Part shown: in pieces, positions 17,140 to 24,800 of the stretch
How positions within the stretch are numbered: the stretch's first letter is position 1
Layout of the letters: each line of letters starts with the position of its first letter
DNA from: Rhodoferax sp.
GTDB lineage: Bacteria > Pseudomonadota > Gammaproteobacteria > Burkholderiales > Burkholderiaceae_C
DNA: 64,000 bases
Assembly: GCA_019449595.1 (NCBI GenBank)
Contig: JAGRPL010000004.1
Location: 1,302,001-1,366,000 of the forward strand
Reading direction: 5' to 3'
Notes under the pieces: model-generated
The model's input: only the letters and a program-made list of their open reading frames with translations
What the model was told of the DNA's origin: nothing
The model's database searches: none
Position numbers and translations under genes: made by a program

Positions 17140-18137
17140 GGTTTGGCTCCTGGCGCCTTGCTCTCCAGGCAACGGGCCATCAGGCGCGCGGCCTCGGCCA
17201 TGCGCGGTCCGGGGCGCACCAGCACGTCGGCCTGGTCGGCGGGAAAGTCACACACCCGCCGCTCGCGCAGCGCACGGATGCTCTGCCAGCCCGGACGGGT
17301 CTGCAGGGCATCGACGCTACGCTGGCCGATCATGATCAGGTCCGGGTTGGCGCGCACCACGAACTCCGGGTTCAGCTTGGGAAACGGCCCGAGTGCACCC
17401 GGCACCACATTCTTCACTCCCAGACGGGTCAGCGTCTCGCCAATGAACGAGGACTCGCTGGCGGCATACGGCCCCTGGTTCACCTCGAAGTACACCCGCA
17501 CACCCCGCGCATAGGCCGGCAGCGACTGGGCGGCGGCCGACACCCCGGCATCGATGGCGCGCCAGATGCGCTGGGCGTCGGGTACTTCCAGCAGTTGTCC
17601 GATCTTCAGGGTGACGCGCCGTACATCGGCATGGGTCTTGGGTTCCAACGCCACCACCTTGAGGCCCAGCGCCTCCAGCCGGGCGCCGGCACGCGAGGAT
17701 TTGGACATCAGCACCACATCGGGCCGCAGCGCCACGATGGCCTCGATGTTCGGGTCCAGCCCACCGCCCACCTGGGGCAGCTTGCGCAGGCTCTCCGGGT
17801 AGACCGAATAGCGGTCCACGCCCACCAGGCGCTGGCACTGGTCCAGCGCGCACACTGTCTCGGCCAGCGAAGGCAGCAGACTGACGATGCGCTGGGGCGC
17901 GGTCGGCAGCGTGATGGTCACGCCCCGGTCGTCCACGATCTGCAGGGCGTGTGCCGCGCCTGCGAAGGCGAACGCAACAAACAACGCCGCCAGCTGGCGC
18001 AGTGTCAGGGTGTTTTGCGCAGGTAAAGGAGGAGCCCGCAACGCGGGCGGGGGACACGGAGCAAAATGCCCTGGCACTGCGCCTACCAGCAGAAGCACAA
18101 GCCTGCGGAGGAGTCCGCTGAAGGTTGGGTGGTTCAC
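17136..18137 (-). CDS. btuF: Periplasmic cobalamin-binding protein with repeat-modified leader
   Basis: 333-residue substrate-binding protein of the helical-backbone class (BtuF). The mature domain starts near LQIVDDRGVTITLP, and PQRIVSLLPSLAETVCAL is the family's opening strand. A standard signal sequence (RQLAALFVAFAFAGAAHA) precedes it but has no ATG. The nearest good start is a GTG at 18137 whose GTGA overlaps the cobU stop. This gives a leader of over 60 residues that includes PCPPPALRAPPLPAQNT, encoded by a 42-bp repeat core and its arms (17996-18083). I infer that the repeat was inserted into the original leader. Whether export still works is an open question; a TTG near the second signal could be an internal start. 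Confidence 0.8.
   Translation of the reverse strand: MNHPTFSGLLRRLVLLLVGAVPGHFAPCPPPALRAPPLPAQNTLTLRQLAALFVAFAFAGAAHALQIVDDRGVTITLPTAPQRIVSLLPSLAETVCALDQCQRLVGVDRYSVYPESLRKLPQVGGGLDPNIEAIVALRPDVVLMSKSSRAGARLEALGLKVVALEPKTHADVRRVTLKIGQLLEVPDAQRIWRAIDAGVSAAAQSLPAYARGVRVYFEVNQGPYAASESSFIGETLTRLGVKNVVPGALGPFPKLNPEFVVRANPDLIMIGQRSVDALQTRPGWQSIRALRERRVCDFPADQADVLVRPGPRMAEAARLMARCLESKAPGAKP
17996..18083. repeat. Palindromic insertion element, copy 1 (in btuF leader)
   Basis: A 42-bp core (18019-18060) containing the hairpin GCCCGC-AAC-GCGGGC is enclosed by 23-nt arms, 17996-18018 and 18061-18083, which are complementary at 20 of 23 positions. The core recurs at 20209-20250 in inverse orientation with one base difference. 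The arm sequences of the two copies are unrelated except for the innermost few bases. Confidence 0.8.
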
Positions 18138-18718
18138 GTTGCTTCTTTCAAGGTCAAGGGCAATCCGGCGGCCATCAACGTCACGCGCTGGCAGGCGTCG
18201 GCCACGTCCTGGTTCAGCCGCCCCAGCGCATCGACAAAGGCGCGCACCTCGCGCCCCAGGGGGATGACGCCCAGGCCAATTTCGTTGCCCACCAACACCA
18301 CCGGACCGGGCGCCTGCGCGATTGCTATCAAAAGCGTAGCTATCTGCGCAGGTTCCACGGAGGTTGGCGGCGGATTTTGTTCGCAATTTGCCGGCATCAG
18401 GCAATTGGTGAGCCACAGCGTCAGGCAATCCACCACCACCAGCGTCTGGGCGCTGCTGTGGCGCGCAATGGCCTCGGCCAGCGCCAACGGCTCTTCCACC
18501 GTCTGCATACCGGGCACGCGCTGGGCGCGGTCGGCCTGGTGGCGGGCGATGCGCTGGCGCATTTCGTCGTCCCAGGGCTGGGCAGTGGCAATGAGCACGG
18601 CGCGGTGCTCGCTGGACGCGTCCAGCCACTGGCGGGCCAGCAGCTCGGCGCGGCGCGACTTGCCGCTCTTCTGGCCGCCCAGGATCAGCTCGCTCATGGC
18701 AATGGTGCGGATCATCAT
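18134..18718 (-). CDS. cobU: Adenosylcobinamide kinase / adenosylcobinamide-phosphate guanylyltransferase
   Basis: 194-residue bifunctional enzyme that phosphorylates adenosylcobinamide and transfers GMP to it, activating the molecule for CobS. The P-loop is GGQKSGKS (14-21), and later VLVGNEIGLGVIP is the family's GNE motif. The ATG at 18718 overlaps the upstream stop as ATGA; an internal ATG at 18697 is an alternative. Residues about 111-134 form an extra loop containing EPAQIATLLIA, encoded by a dispersed repeat (18324-18352), between the LWLTNCL strand and the GNE motif. The enzyme core looks intact around it. Confidence 0.9.
   Translation of the reverse strand: MMIRTIAMSELILGGQKSGKSRRAELLARQWLDASSEHRAVLIATAQPWDDEMRQRIARHQADRAQRVPGMQTVEEPLALAEAIARHSSAQTLVVVDCLTLWLTNCLMPANCEQNPPPTSVEPAQIATLLIAIAQAPGPVVLVGNEIGLGVIPLGREVRAFVDALGRLNQDVADACQRVTLMAAGLPLTLKEAT
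18324..18354. repeat. Short GCTA-TAGC repeat, copy 2 (inside cobU)
   Basis: 17-mer GCTATCAAAAGCGTAGC followed by CTGCGCAGGTTC. The same arrangement occurs in pgeF at 33905. Read on the coding strand it gives EPAQ-A--LIA in both genes. Confidence 0.65.
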
Positions 18719-19563
18719 GCGAATTGCCCCTTCTGGTCCGCATCCATCCAGCGGGTGACGATGGCGTGCAGCTGCGCCACACCGTCGGTCAGTGCCGCCG
18801 GGCCGGGCTGCAGGATGTCGCAGGACTTGATTTCGAACAGCTGGCCGTGGCGCACCGCATTCACCGCCTGCCAGCCGTCGCGTGCGGCCACGGCCTCCGG
18901 GCGGAACTTCTTGCCGCACCAGGAACCAATGACGATATCGGGGTTGCGGCGCACTGTTTCTCCGCTGTCGGCAATGATGCGCTGCTTGCCCGCACGCTCT
19001 TGCGCCAGTTCGGGGAAACAGTCGTCACCACCCGCCATGCCCAGCAATTCCGACACCCAGCGGATGGCACTGATGGGGGGAACGTCCCATTCTTCGAAGT
19101 ACACCTTGGGGCGCCGGGCGCCGGCGGCCACACGCTGGGCCACGGCTGTTTCGATGGCACCCAGCTGGGCCTGCATGGCGGCGATGCGCTCCAGCCCCTG
19201 CGGCCCCTGCCCCACCATGGCCGCCACCTGGTACAGCATGGAAAAAATCTCGGCCACGCTGCGCTGGTTGAAGATGGTGACCTGCACGCCGCGGCGCACC
19301 AGTTCCGCCGCAATGTCAGCCTGCATGTCCGAAAAGCCCAGCACGCAGTCGGGTTGCAGCTCCAGAATCTTGTCGATCTTGGCGCTGGTAAAGGCGCTCA
19401 CCCGCGGCTTCTCGTCGCGTGCCCGGCGTGGCCGCACGGTGTAACCCGAAATGCCGACGATGCGCGCCTCCTGCCCCAGCAGGTACAGCCACTCGGTGGT
19501 TTCCTCGGTCATGCAGACCATGCGCTGCGGGCCGAGGGGGAAATCCAGCAGGTTCTGCGTCAT
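18715..19563 (-). CDS. BtuF-like cobalamin-binding protein without signal peptide
   Basis: 282-residue protein with the helical-backbone metal/cobalamin receptor fold (RMVCMTEETTEWLYLLGQE as the opening strand, ILELQPDCVLGFSD as the typical middle strand). The N-terminus, starting at the ATG that overlaps the cobB stop (ATGA), has no signal peptide or membrane helix. By contrast the BtuF four genes away does have one. It may therefore bind corrinoids in the cytosol, or be exported by other means. Four-base overlaps on both sides tie it to cobB and cobU. Its function is not established; it is the second solute-binding-like protein in the operon. Confidence 0.7.
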   Translation of the reverse strand: MTQNLLDFPLGPQRMVCMTEETTEWLYLLGQEARIVGISGYTVRPRRARDEKPRVSAFTSAKIDKILELQPDCVLGFSDMQADIAAELVRRGVQVTIFNQRSVAEIFSMLYQVAAMVGQGPQGLERIAAMQAQLGAIETAVAQRVAAGARRPKVYFEEWDVPPISAIRWVSELLGMAGGDDCFPELAQERAGKQRIIADSGETVRRNPDIVIGSWCGKKFRPEAVAARDGWQAVNAVRHGQLFEIKSCDILQPGPAALTDGVAQLHAIVTRWMDADQKGQFA

Positions 19564-20987
19564 GCCGCGCCGTCCTGCGGTGCCGTAAACAGTTCCACCA
19601 CGGCCTCGGGGCACGATGGGAACCAGGCATGGAAATAACTGGCGCGCACGGCGCCCTGCTGCCAGACCGCCTCGCCGTCGTCGGGCAGCGGGTCGCTGTC
19701 CGGACGGGCGGTACGCACGCTGGCCTGCAGCGGGGTGGCCGTGGTCGAATAGTGGAAGGTGTGGCCGCGCAGCGTGCCGCGGGACAGGCGCAGCTGCTGC
19801 GGTCCCAGCGCGGCCAGGCGCTTGTGCATGGTGACCTCACCGGGCAACAGCCCCCACTGCGCATGGCGCGCACCGTCCACCGTCACCAGCGTATCAAACA
19901 GCGCCATCATGCCGCCGCACTCGGCCCACACCGGCTTGCCGGCGGCGATGTGCGCGGCCAGACTGGCGCGCAGCGCGGTGTTGGCGGCGATGGTCTGGGC
20001 ATGCAGCTCGGGGTAGCCCCCCGGAATCCACAGCGCGTCGCACGGCGGCAATGCGGCATCCGCCAGGGGCGAGAAGAACACCAGCTCGGCACCCAGCGCT
20101 CGCAGGGTGTCGAGGTTGGCAGCGTAGATGAAGCAGAAGGCGGCATCGCGTGCCACGGCAATGGTTTTGCCCTGAAGTCCTCGGAGGTTGGGCGACCGAG
20201 CGCTCTGCTCCGTGTCCCCCGCCCGCTTTGCGGGCTCCTCCTTTACCTGCGCAGAACACTCGGTCGCCCGACCTCTTGCCGAGGTCTCTGGTGCGGAAAA
20301 GTCCACGGACCAGCGCTGCAGATCGTCCAGCGTCATCATCCCCAGGGGCGTTGATGCCAGCGCATCGGCCGCCGCATCGAGCCGCTCCATGGCATCGGTC
20401 ACTTCGCTGGCCACGGTCAGGCCCAGGTGCCGCTCGGGCAGGGTCATGGCCGCGTTGCGCATCACGGCACCCATGTAATGCGCCGGGTCGCGCACGCTGC
20501 GCGCCAGCATGTCGGCGTGGCGCGCACTGGCCACGCGGTTGGCCAGCACCCCGGCCCAGGGCATGTTGGGGCGGTAGTGCTGCAGGCCAAAGGCCAGGGC
20601 GCCAAAGGTGCCCGCCATGCTGGAGGCGTCCACCACCGCCAGCACCGGCAGGCCGAAGCGCTGCGCCAGGTCCGCCGCACTGGGTTCGCCATCGAACAGG
20701 CCCATGACGCCTTCCACGATGATGAGGTCCGCCTCCTGCGCGGCCGCATGCAGGCGGGAACGGCAATCGGCCTCACCCGTCATCCACAGGTCCATCTGGT
20801 ACACCGGCGCACCGCTGGCCAGGGTGTGCCAGTAGGGGTCCAGAAAGTCCGGTCCGCACTTGAACACCCGCACCCGGCGCCCCTGGCGCGTGTGCAGACG
20901 CGCCAGCGCCGAGGTGATGGTGGTCTTGCCTTGGCCGGAGGCCGGGGCAGCGATCAGGATGGCGGGGCAGGAAACGGTAGAGGTCAT
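19560..20987 (-). CDS. cobB: Cobyrinate a,c-diamide synthase with an inserted linker
   Basis: 475-residue glutamine-dependent amidase (CobB/CbiA) forming the a,c-diamide, or acting in hydrogenobyrinate/cobyrinate salvage. The N-terminal P-loop is APASGQGKTT (14-23); the amidotransferase nucleophile is in AECGGMMALFD. Between the two domains, residues about 233-272 are a charged, low-complexity stretch (ATECSAQVKEEPAKRAGD) encoded by the second copy of the palindromic element; it separates VDFSAP from KTIAVARDAAF, which would normally be nearly adjacent. The insertion keeps the frame. It starts 19 bases after the btuB stop. Confidence 0.9.
   Translation of the reverse strand: MTSTVSCPAILIAAPASGQGKTTITSALARLHTRQGRRVRVFKCGPDFLDPYWHTLASGAPVYQMDLWMTGEADCRSRLHAAAQEADLIIVEGVMGLFDGEPSAADLAQRFGLPVLAVVDASSMAGTFGALAFGLQHYRPNMPWAGVLANRVASARHADMLARSVRDPAHYMGAVMRNAAMTLPERHLGLTVASEVTDAMERLDAAADALASTPLGMMTLDDLQRWSVDFSAPETSARGRATECSAQVKEEPAKRAGDTEQSARSPNLRGLQGKTIAVARDAAFCFIYAANLDTLRALGAELVFFSPLADAALPPCDALWIPGGYPELHAQTIAANTALRASLAAHIAAGKPVWAECGGMMALFDTLVTVDGARHAQWGLLPGEVTMHKRLAALGPQQLRLSRGTLRGHTFHYSTTATPLQASVRTARPDSDPLPDDGEAVWQQGAVRASYFHAWFPSCPEAVVELFTAPQDGAA
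20179..20284. repeat. Palindromic insertion element, copy 2 (in cobB interdomain linker)
   Basis: The 42-bp core (20209-20250) is bounded by arms 20184-20208 and 20251-20275, complementary at 22 of 25 positions, and by an outer CCTCGG / CCGAGG pair. All three differences in the arms are transitions. The core orientation is opposite to copy 1. Confidence 0.8.
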
Positions 20988-21006
20988 GGCAATCCGGGTG
21001 CGGGGC

Positions 21007-22857
21007 TCAGGGCGCCCACTTCAGGTTCACATACAGGCTGCGGCCCGGAGTGACATAGGTGTTGGCGAGTTGGTACACCGCATCGTTGGCATTGTCCACG
21101 CGCAGCAGCAAGGTCCAGTCGTGGGCCAGACGTTTCTGCGCCGAGAGGTTGAGAATGGCATAGGCCGGCAAAACCGTGGTGTTGGCCGCGTCGTCATAGC
21201 GCAAAGCCGACAACTCCATATCCGCACCGACCGTCCAGTTGCCGAGGCGGGTGTCCACGCCAACCACCGCATGGTGGGTGGCGCGGCGGGCCAGCAGCTT
21301 GCCGGTGATGCTATCACGGGGGTCCTGCAGGTCCAGTGAGCCGTGCCACTGGTACGCCCCCAGCGTGTGCTCGGCCGCAAAGGTCACGCCCCGGTACTGG
21401 GCCTCGGCCGTATTGGCATAGCAGCCCCGGGACAGCAGTGGCACCGAAGCCTGGCCGTTGGCACAGCTGCCGTTGCCCGACACGTAGGTGATCAGATTGC
21501 TCACCCGGTTGAGGTAGGTGGTGACGGAAAACAGGCTGTTTCCCTGGGCGTAGCGCACGCCAAGCTCCACGTTGCGGCTGCTCTCGGGTTGCAGATCCGG
21601 CGTGCCGTAGGTGCTGAAGCGCTGGAACAGGGTCGGTGCGCGGAATGCCGTTCCGACCGAAGCCGTGGCCCGCCACTGGGGCGTCAGGGCCAGCCCCCAG
21701 GCCGCACTGCCGGTGTTTTGCGCGCCGAACTCGCTGTCCTGGTCTTGCCGCACATTGAGTTGCACCGTGTGCAGGGAGCCGCGCCAGCCATATCCCAGGG
21801 CCAGCGCATTCTGGGAGCGGCTGGTATCCCGGGGTGCCGTGCTGGCATTGTTCAGGTTGTCCTCGCGCCGCTCCAGTGCGCCCGTGAGCAGGTGATTGCC
21901 CTGGCGGTATTCGTTCTGGAACAGGTAGCCCCGCAGCCGGGTGGTGGACAGGTAGACGCTGGGCGTTGTCTGGTAGCGGTCCAGCGTATCCGTCACGCTC
22001 ACGGTGGTGCTGTAGGCATCGCTCCAGCGCCCTTTCCAGTTCAAGCCCGTGGTTTGCAACAGATGCAGACTCAGGTCGTCCTTGGTGGGCGAGCTGTCGT
22101 ACTGCGACGTCAGGTCGCTGTACAGCAGCGTACCCTCCAGATGGTGCTGGGGACTTACATTGAGCCCGACCCGCAGGTTGCCCGACTGGTTGCGGTAGCC
22201 GTCGTCATCGGGGTTGGCAGTTGCCGTCGAGCGCGAGTTGTACCCACGGCTGCTTTCGGCGGCAGCACCCAGTGCGTAGTCCCACTCGCTGGTGGCGCCA
22301 CTGAACCCCATGTTCAGGGAGCTCGTGCCATAGGTGCCGGCCCCCACTGCCACAAAGGGCGAGAAAGCGCCTTCGCCCTTGCGGGTGAAGATCTGGATCA
22401 CCCCGCCCAGCGAGTCCGAGCCATACACCGCTGCGGCGGGGCCGCGCAGTACTTCGATGCGGTCGATCTGCGCCAGCGGCAGGCCTTCCCAGCTGGCTCC
22501 GCCCGTCGATTGCGAATCCACTCGCACGCCATCGACGTACACCGCCGTGAACCGCGTTTCGGCACCGCGAAGGTAGATGCTGGTGGTGCCACCGATTCCG
22601 CCATTGCGGACCATCTCGACGCCCGGCAGGCGACGCAGCACATCCCCCACGCCGGACACGCCACTGCGCTCGATGGCATCACGGTCCACGATGGTGACAT
22701 CGGCCACCAGGTCACTCAACGGCTGCGCGACCCGGGTCGCGGTAACCACCACCTCTTTCAGCATCACAGGAGATGCCACTTGCGCCTGCGCGGAAAACCA
22801 CGCAGACAAAACTACGGTAACGGCGTATGAACGCACGCGGACTGGACACAATTTCAT
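21007..22857 (-). CDS. btuB: TonB-dependent outer-membrane cobalamin receptor
   Basis: 616-residue outer-membrane transporter. A signal sequence is followed by a TonB-box-like LKEVVVTATR and the plug domain with VLRRLPGVEMVRNGG, the IYLRGAETRFTAVYVDGVRV strand and RIEVLRGPAAAVYGSDSLGG. The rest is a 22-strand-type barrel ending in an aromatic-rich C-terminal strand (SLYVNLKWAP). The ATG at 22857 follows a minus-strand T-run and GGGAGAG. A cobalamin riboswitch in its leader represses it when the vitamin is sufficient. It is the first gene of the operon reaching to cobQ. Confidence 0.92.
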   Translation of the reverse strand: MKLCPVRVRSYAVTVVLSAWFSAQAQVASPVMLKEVVVTATRVAQPLSDLVADVTIVDRDAIERSGVSGVGDVLRRLPGVEMVRNGGIGGTTSIYLRGAETRFTAVYVDGVRVDSQSTGGASWEGLPLAQIDRIEVLRGPAAAVYGSDSLGGVIQIFTRKGEGAFSPFVAVGAGTYGTSSLNMGFSGATSEWDYALGAAAESSRGYNSRSTATANPDDDGYRNQSGNLRVGLNVSPQHHLEGTLLYSDLTSQYDSSPTKDDLSLHLLQTTGLNWKGRWSDAYSTTVSVTDTLDRYQTTPSVYLSTTRLRGYLFQNEYRQGNHLLTGALERREDNLNNASTAPRDTSRSQNALALGYGWRGSLHTVQLNVRQDQDSEFGAQNTGSAAWGLALTPQWRATASVGTAFRAPTLFQRFSTYGTPDLQPESSRNVELGVRYAQGNSLFSVTTYLNRVSNLITYVSGNGSCANGQASVPLLSRGCYANTAEAQYRGVTFAAEHTLGAYQWHGSLDLQDPRDSITGKLLARRATHHAVVGVDTRLGNWTVGADMELSALRYDDAANTTVLPAYAILNLSAQKRLAHDWTLLLRVDNANDAVYQLANTYVTPGRSLYVNLKWAP

Positions 22858-22943
22858 GGAAAAAAACCCGACTGGAAACTCTCCCTGGCTTCCCCGCCTG
22901 GGCATGAGCACTACAGCGGTGCGCACAGCGCACCTCCACCTCG

Positions 22944-23140
22944 TTGGCCGGTATCCGGGCTGGTGGAGCAACTCCCATCGCCTTCCCAAGCGCGTGTTCA
23001 AAACGCTCAGTGGCTGTGATGGGAGCGAAATCGCGGGGATTCGTCCACTTACCGTTGCGGGGGCAGCGCAGGTTAGGTTGGCTGGCGACAGCGTCTCCCT
23101 CCTGCTTCCCGTTGAACTGCGGTGTGTGAACCACACCGCG
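22944..23140 (-). promoter_or_regulatory. Cobalamin (B12) riboswitch upstream of btuB
   Basis: Minus-strand reading shows the classical order: GGGAAGCAGG, CTGCCCCCGCAACGGTAAG, ACGAATCC, CAGCCACTG, GGGAAGGCGATGGGA and the 3' CAGCCCGGATACCGGCC. A perfect hairpin, GGTGCGC / GCGCACC, follows at 22918-22934 and is a candidate part of the expression platform. With 19-base or smaller spacings down to btuC, it may govern the whole operon. Confidence 0.92.
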
Positions 23141-23185
23141 AGCACCAACCCGCGCATTTTACGCCGCTCTGGCTTGCGCAAACCC

Positions 23186-23191
23186 TACAAT
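23186..23191 (+). promoter_or_regulatory. Candidate -10 box of the zapB-like gene, possibly leaderless
   Basis: TACAAT lies only ten bases before the ATG at 23201. A transcript from it would start within a few bases of the start codon, and no ribosome-binding site is visible. Confidence 0.4.
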
Positions 23192-23200
23192 GCGCAATCT

Positions 23201-23425
23201 ATGGCGAATCCGACCCACATCGACCAAATTGCCGAGCGCGTTGAGCGCCTGCTGGTGCGCTACGACGAACTGCAGCGCACCAACGCCCTGCTCGCCCGCC
23301 AGGTGGAAGCCCTGACGCAGGAGCGTGACACCCTCAAATCGCGCCTGGGCGCAGCCCGTGCGCGGGTGGACGCCTTGCTGGACAAACTGCCCGAAGCGGC
23401 CGCAACGCCCAAGGACACACCATGA
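23201..23425 (+). CDS. ZapB-like coiled-coil cell-division protein
   Basis: 74-residue, highly charged protein predicted to be one coiled coil (ERVERLLVRYDELQRTNALL with regular hydrophobic heptads). It resembles the small proteins encoded before zapA in beta- and gammaproteobacteria that are thought to act at the Z-ring. The gene overlaps zapA as ATGA. The start codon has no Shine-Dalgarno sequence and a TACAAT box stands close by, so the message may be leaderless. Confidence 0.65.
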   Translation: MANPTHIDQIAERVERLLVRYDELQRTNALLARQVEALTQERDTLKSRLGAARARVDALLDKLPEAAATPKDTP

Positions 23426-23751
23426 AACAGCTTGAAGTTCAAATCATGGGACAGAGCTACCTGCTGGGCTGTCCCGAGGGCGGCGAAGCCCGCCTGCTCG
23501 AAGCCGTGGAGCGTGTGGACACCGCCATGTGCAAGATTCGCGACGCCGGCAAGGTGCGCGCACGCGACCGCATTGCGGTGCTGGCCGCCCTGAACCTGGC
23601 GTTCGACGTGGCCGACCAGCCACCCGCACCGGCAGCACCCGCCGCCGAAGCCGCCCCTGCCGGCGGGTCGACCGGCGACGCCGACGGACAGCTGCTCTCC
23701 CTGATGGAGCGGCTGGACCTGGCCCTGGGCGAAGACGGCCGCCTGCTGTAA
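23422..23751 (+). CDS. zapA: Cell division protein ZapA
   Basis: 109-residue FtsZ-associated protein that bundles FtsZ filaments. The N-terminal KQLEVQIMGQSYLLGCPEGGEARLLEAVERVD region is the ZapA head; the second half is helical. A short Ala/Pro-rich linker (residues about 70-85) is longer than in E. coli. Its start lies inside the upstream stop codon. 6S RNA follows, the same order as in many proteobacteria. Confidence 0.87.
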   Translation: MKQLEVQIMGQSYLLGCPEGGEARLLEAVERVDTAMCKIRDAGKVRARDRIAVLAALNLAFDVADQPPAPAAPAAEAAPAGGSTGDADGQLLSLMERLDLALGEDGRLL

Positions 23752-23785
23752 CGCACACCTCGCACCCACACGCCGCGGGCCGTTG

Positions 23786-23979
23786 CGCCTACAATCGGCA
23801 GTGTCTGCGGTGCATGCCGGGCTTTATATTTCCTTGAACCAATGCTCATTGAGCCCGGGCTTGGAACATTGCCCTGCTAGCGTGATCATCTCGCGTCAGA
23901 TGAACCCAAAGCTGGTGCTGACCTCGCCCACCTGAACCCCCGGTTCAGGATGCCGGTCCGGTGGCATTCGCAGACACCT
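23786..23979 (+). ncRNA. ssrS: 6S RNA (RNA polymerase regulator)
   Basis: A stretch of about 180 nt between zapA and the next gene. Its ends are complementary: GTGTCTGCGGTGCATGCCGG at the 5' end pairs with CCGGTGGCATTCGCAGACAC at the 3' end. The middle holds the expected long, interrupted open-promoter-like duplex. A TACAAT -10 box at 23790-23795 puts the 5' end of the RNA near 23802; I include the box in the range. Length, pairing and the zapA neighbourhood all fit 6S RNA, which binds sigma-70 RNA polymerase in stationary phase. Confidence 0.82.
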
Positions 23980-23987
23980 TATTCCCC

Positions 23988-24800
23988 ATGCCCACCCCCC
24001 TCCTGATCGTCGAATTGGCCGCGCTCGGCCTGGTCACCGGTTTTCTGGCGGGCTTGCTGGGCGTTGGCGGCGGCATGCTGATCGGTCCGTTCATGACCCT
24101 CATCTTGTCGGCGCAGGGCGTCTCAGCCGACCTGGCAGTCAAGATGGCCATTGCCACCTCCATGGCCACCATCATGTTCACCTCGATCTCCAGCGTGCGC
24201 GCCCACCACCAGCGCGGCGCCGTGCGCTGGGACATCGTCAAGGGACTCGCGCCGGGCATCGTGCTGGGAGGTGCCATCGCCGGAGCCGGCGTCTTCGCGC
24301 TGCTCAAGGGCACCACGCTCGCCATCTTCTTTGCCCTGTTTGTCAGCTTCTCCGCCACCCAGATGTTCCTGGACCGCAAACCCAGGCCGGGGCGGCAGAT
24401 GCCGGGTACTGCCGGTCAACTGGCGACGGGCAGCCTCATCGGTTTCCTGTCGGGCCTGGTGGGCGCGGGCGGCGGCTTCATCAGCGTGCCGTTCATGGTG
24501 GCGCACAACGTTGCCATCGTCAACGCGGTGGCGACCAGTGCGGCGCTGGGTTTTCCGATTGCGCTGGCCAACACCGTGGGTTATGTGGTCAGCGGCACGG
24601 CCGTTGCGGGCCTGCCCAGCGGCGCGCTGGGCTATGTCTGGCTGCCGGGCCTGGTCGTCATTGCCAGTTGCAGCGTGCTCACGGCGCCGCTGGGCGCCCG
24701 AACCGCGCACCGCCTGCCGGTGGCCCAGCTCAAGCGGGTGTTTGCCGTGCTGCTGTACAGCCTGGCCGCCTACATGCTGTGGAAGGGCCTGCGCGGCTAG
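23988..24800 (+). CDS. TSUP (TauE/SafE) family membrane transporter
   Basis: 270-residue membrane protein with the TSUP repeat signature twice: GFLAGLLGVGGGMLIGP near the N-terminus and GFLSGLVGAGGGFISVP in the second half. This family exports sulfite, sulfoacetate or other organic anions; the substrate is unknown here. I start at the ATG at 23988 because the longer frame (from 23961) would run into the 3' end of 6S RNA. It converges with the c-di-GMP gene, with a four-base overlap of stops. Confidence 0.8.
   Translation: MPTPLLIVELAALGLVTGFLAGLLGVGGGMLIGPFMTLILSAQGVSADLAVKMAIATSMATIMFTSISSVRAHHQRGAVRWDIVKGLAPGIVLGGAIAGAGVFALLKGTTLAIFFALFVSFSATQMFLDRKPRPGRQMPGTAGQLATGSLIGFLSGLVGAGGGFISVPFMVAHNVAIVNAVATSAALGFPIALANTVGYVVSGTAVAGLPSGALGYVWLPGLVVIASCSVLTAPLGARTAHRLPVAQLKRVFAVLLYSLAAYMLWKGLRG

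Noticed and set aside
16237-17514. Gln/His-rich plus-strand frame
   Set aside because: Low-complexity antisense of btuC; composition arises from Ala/Leu/Val codons on the other strand.
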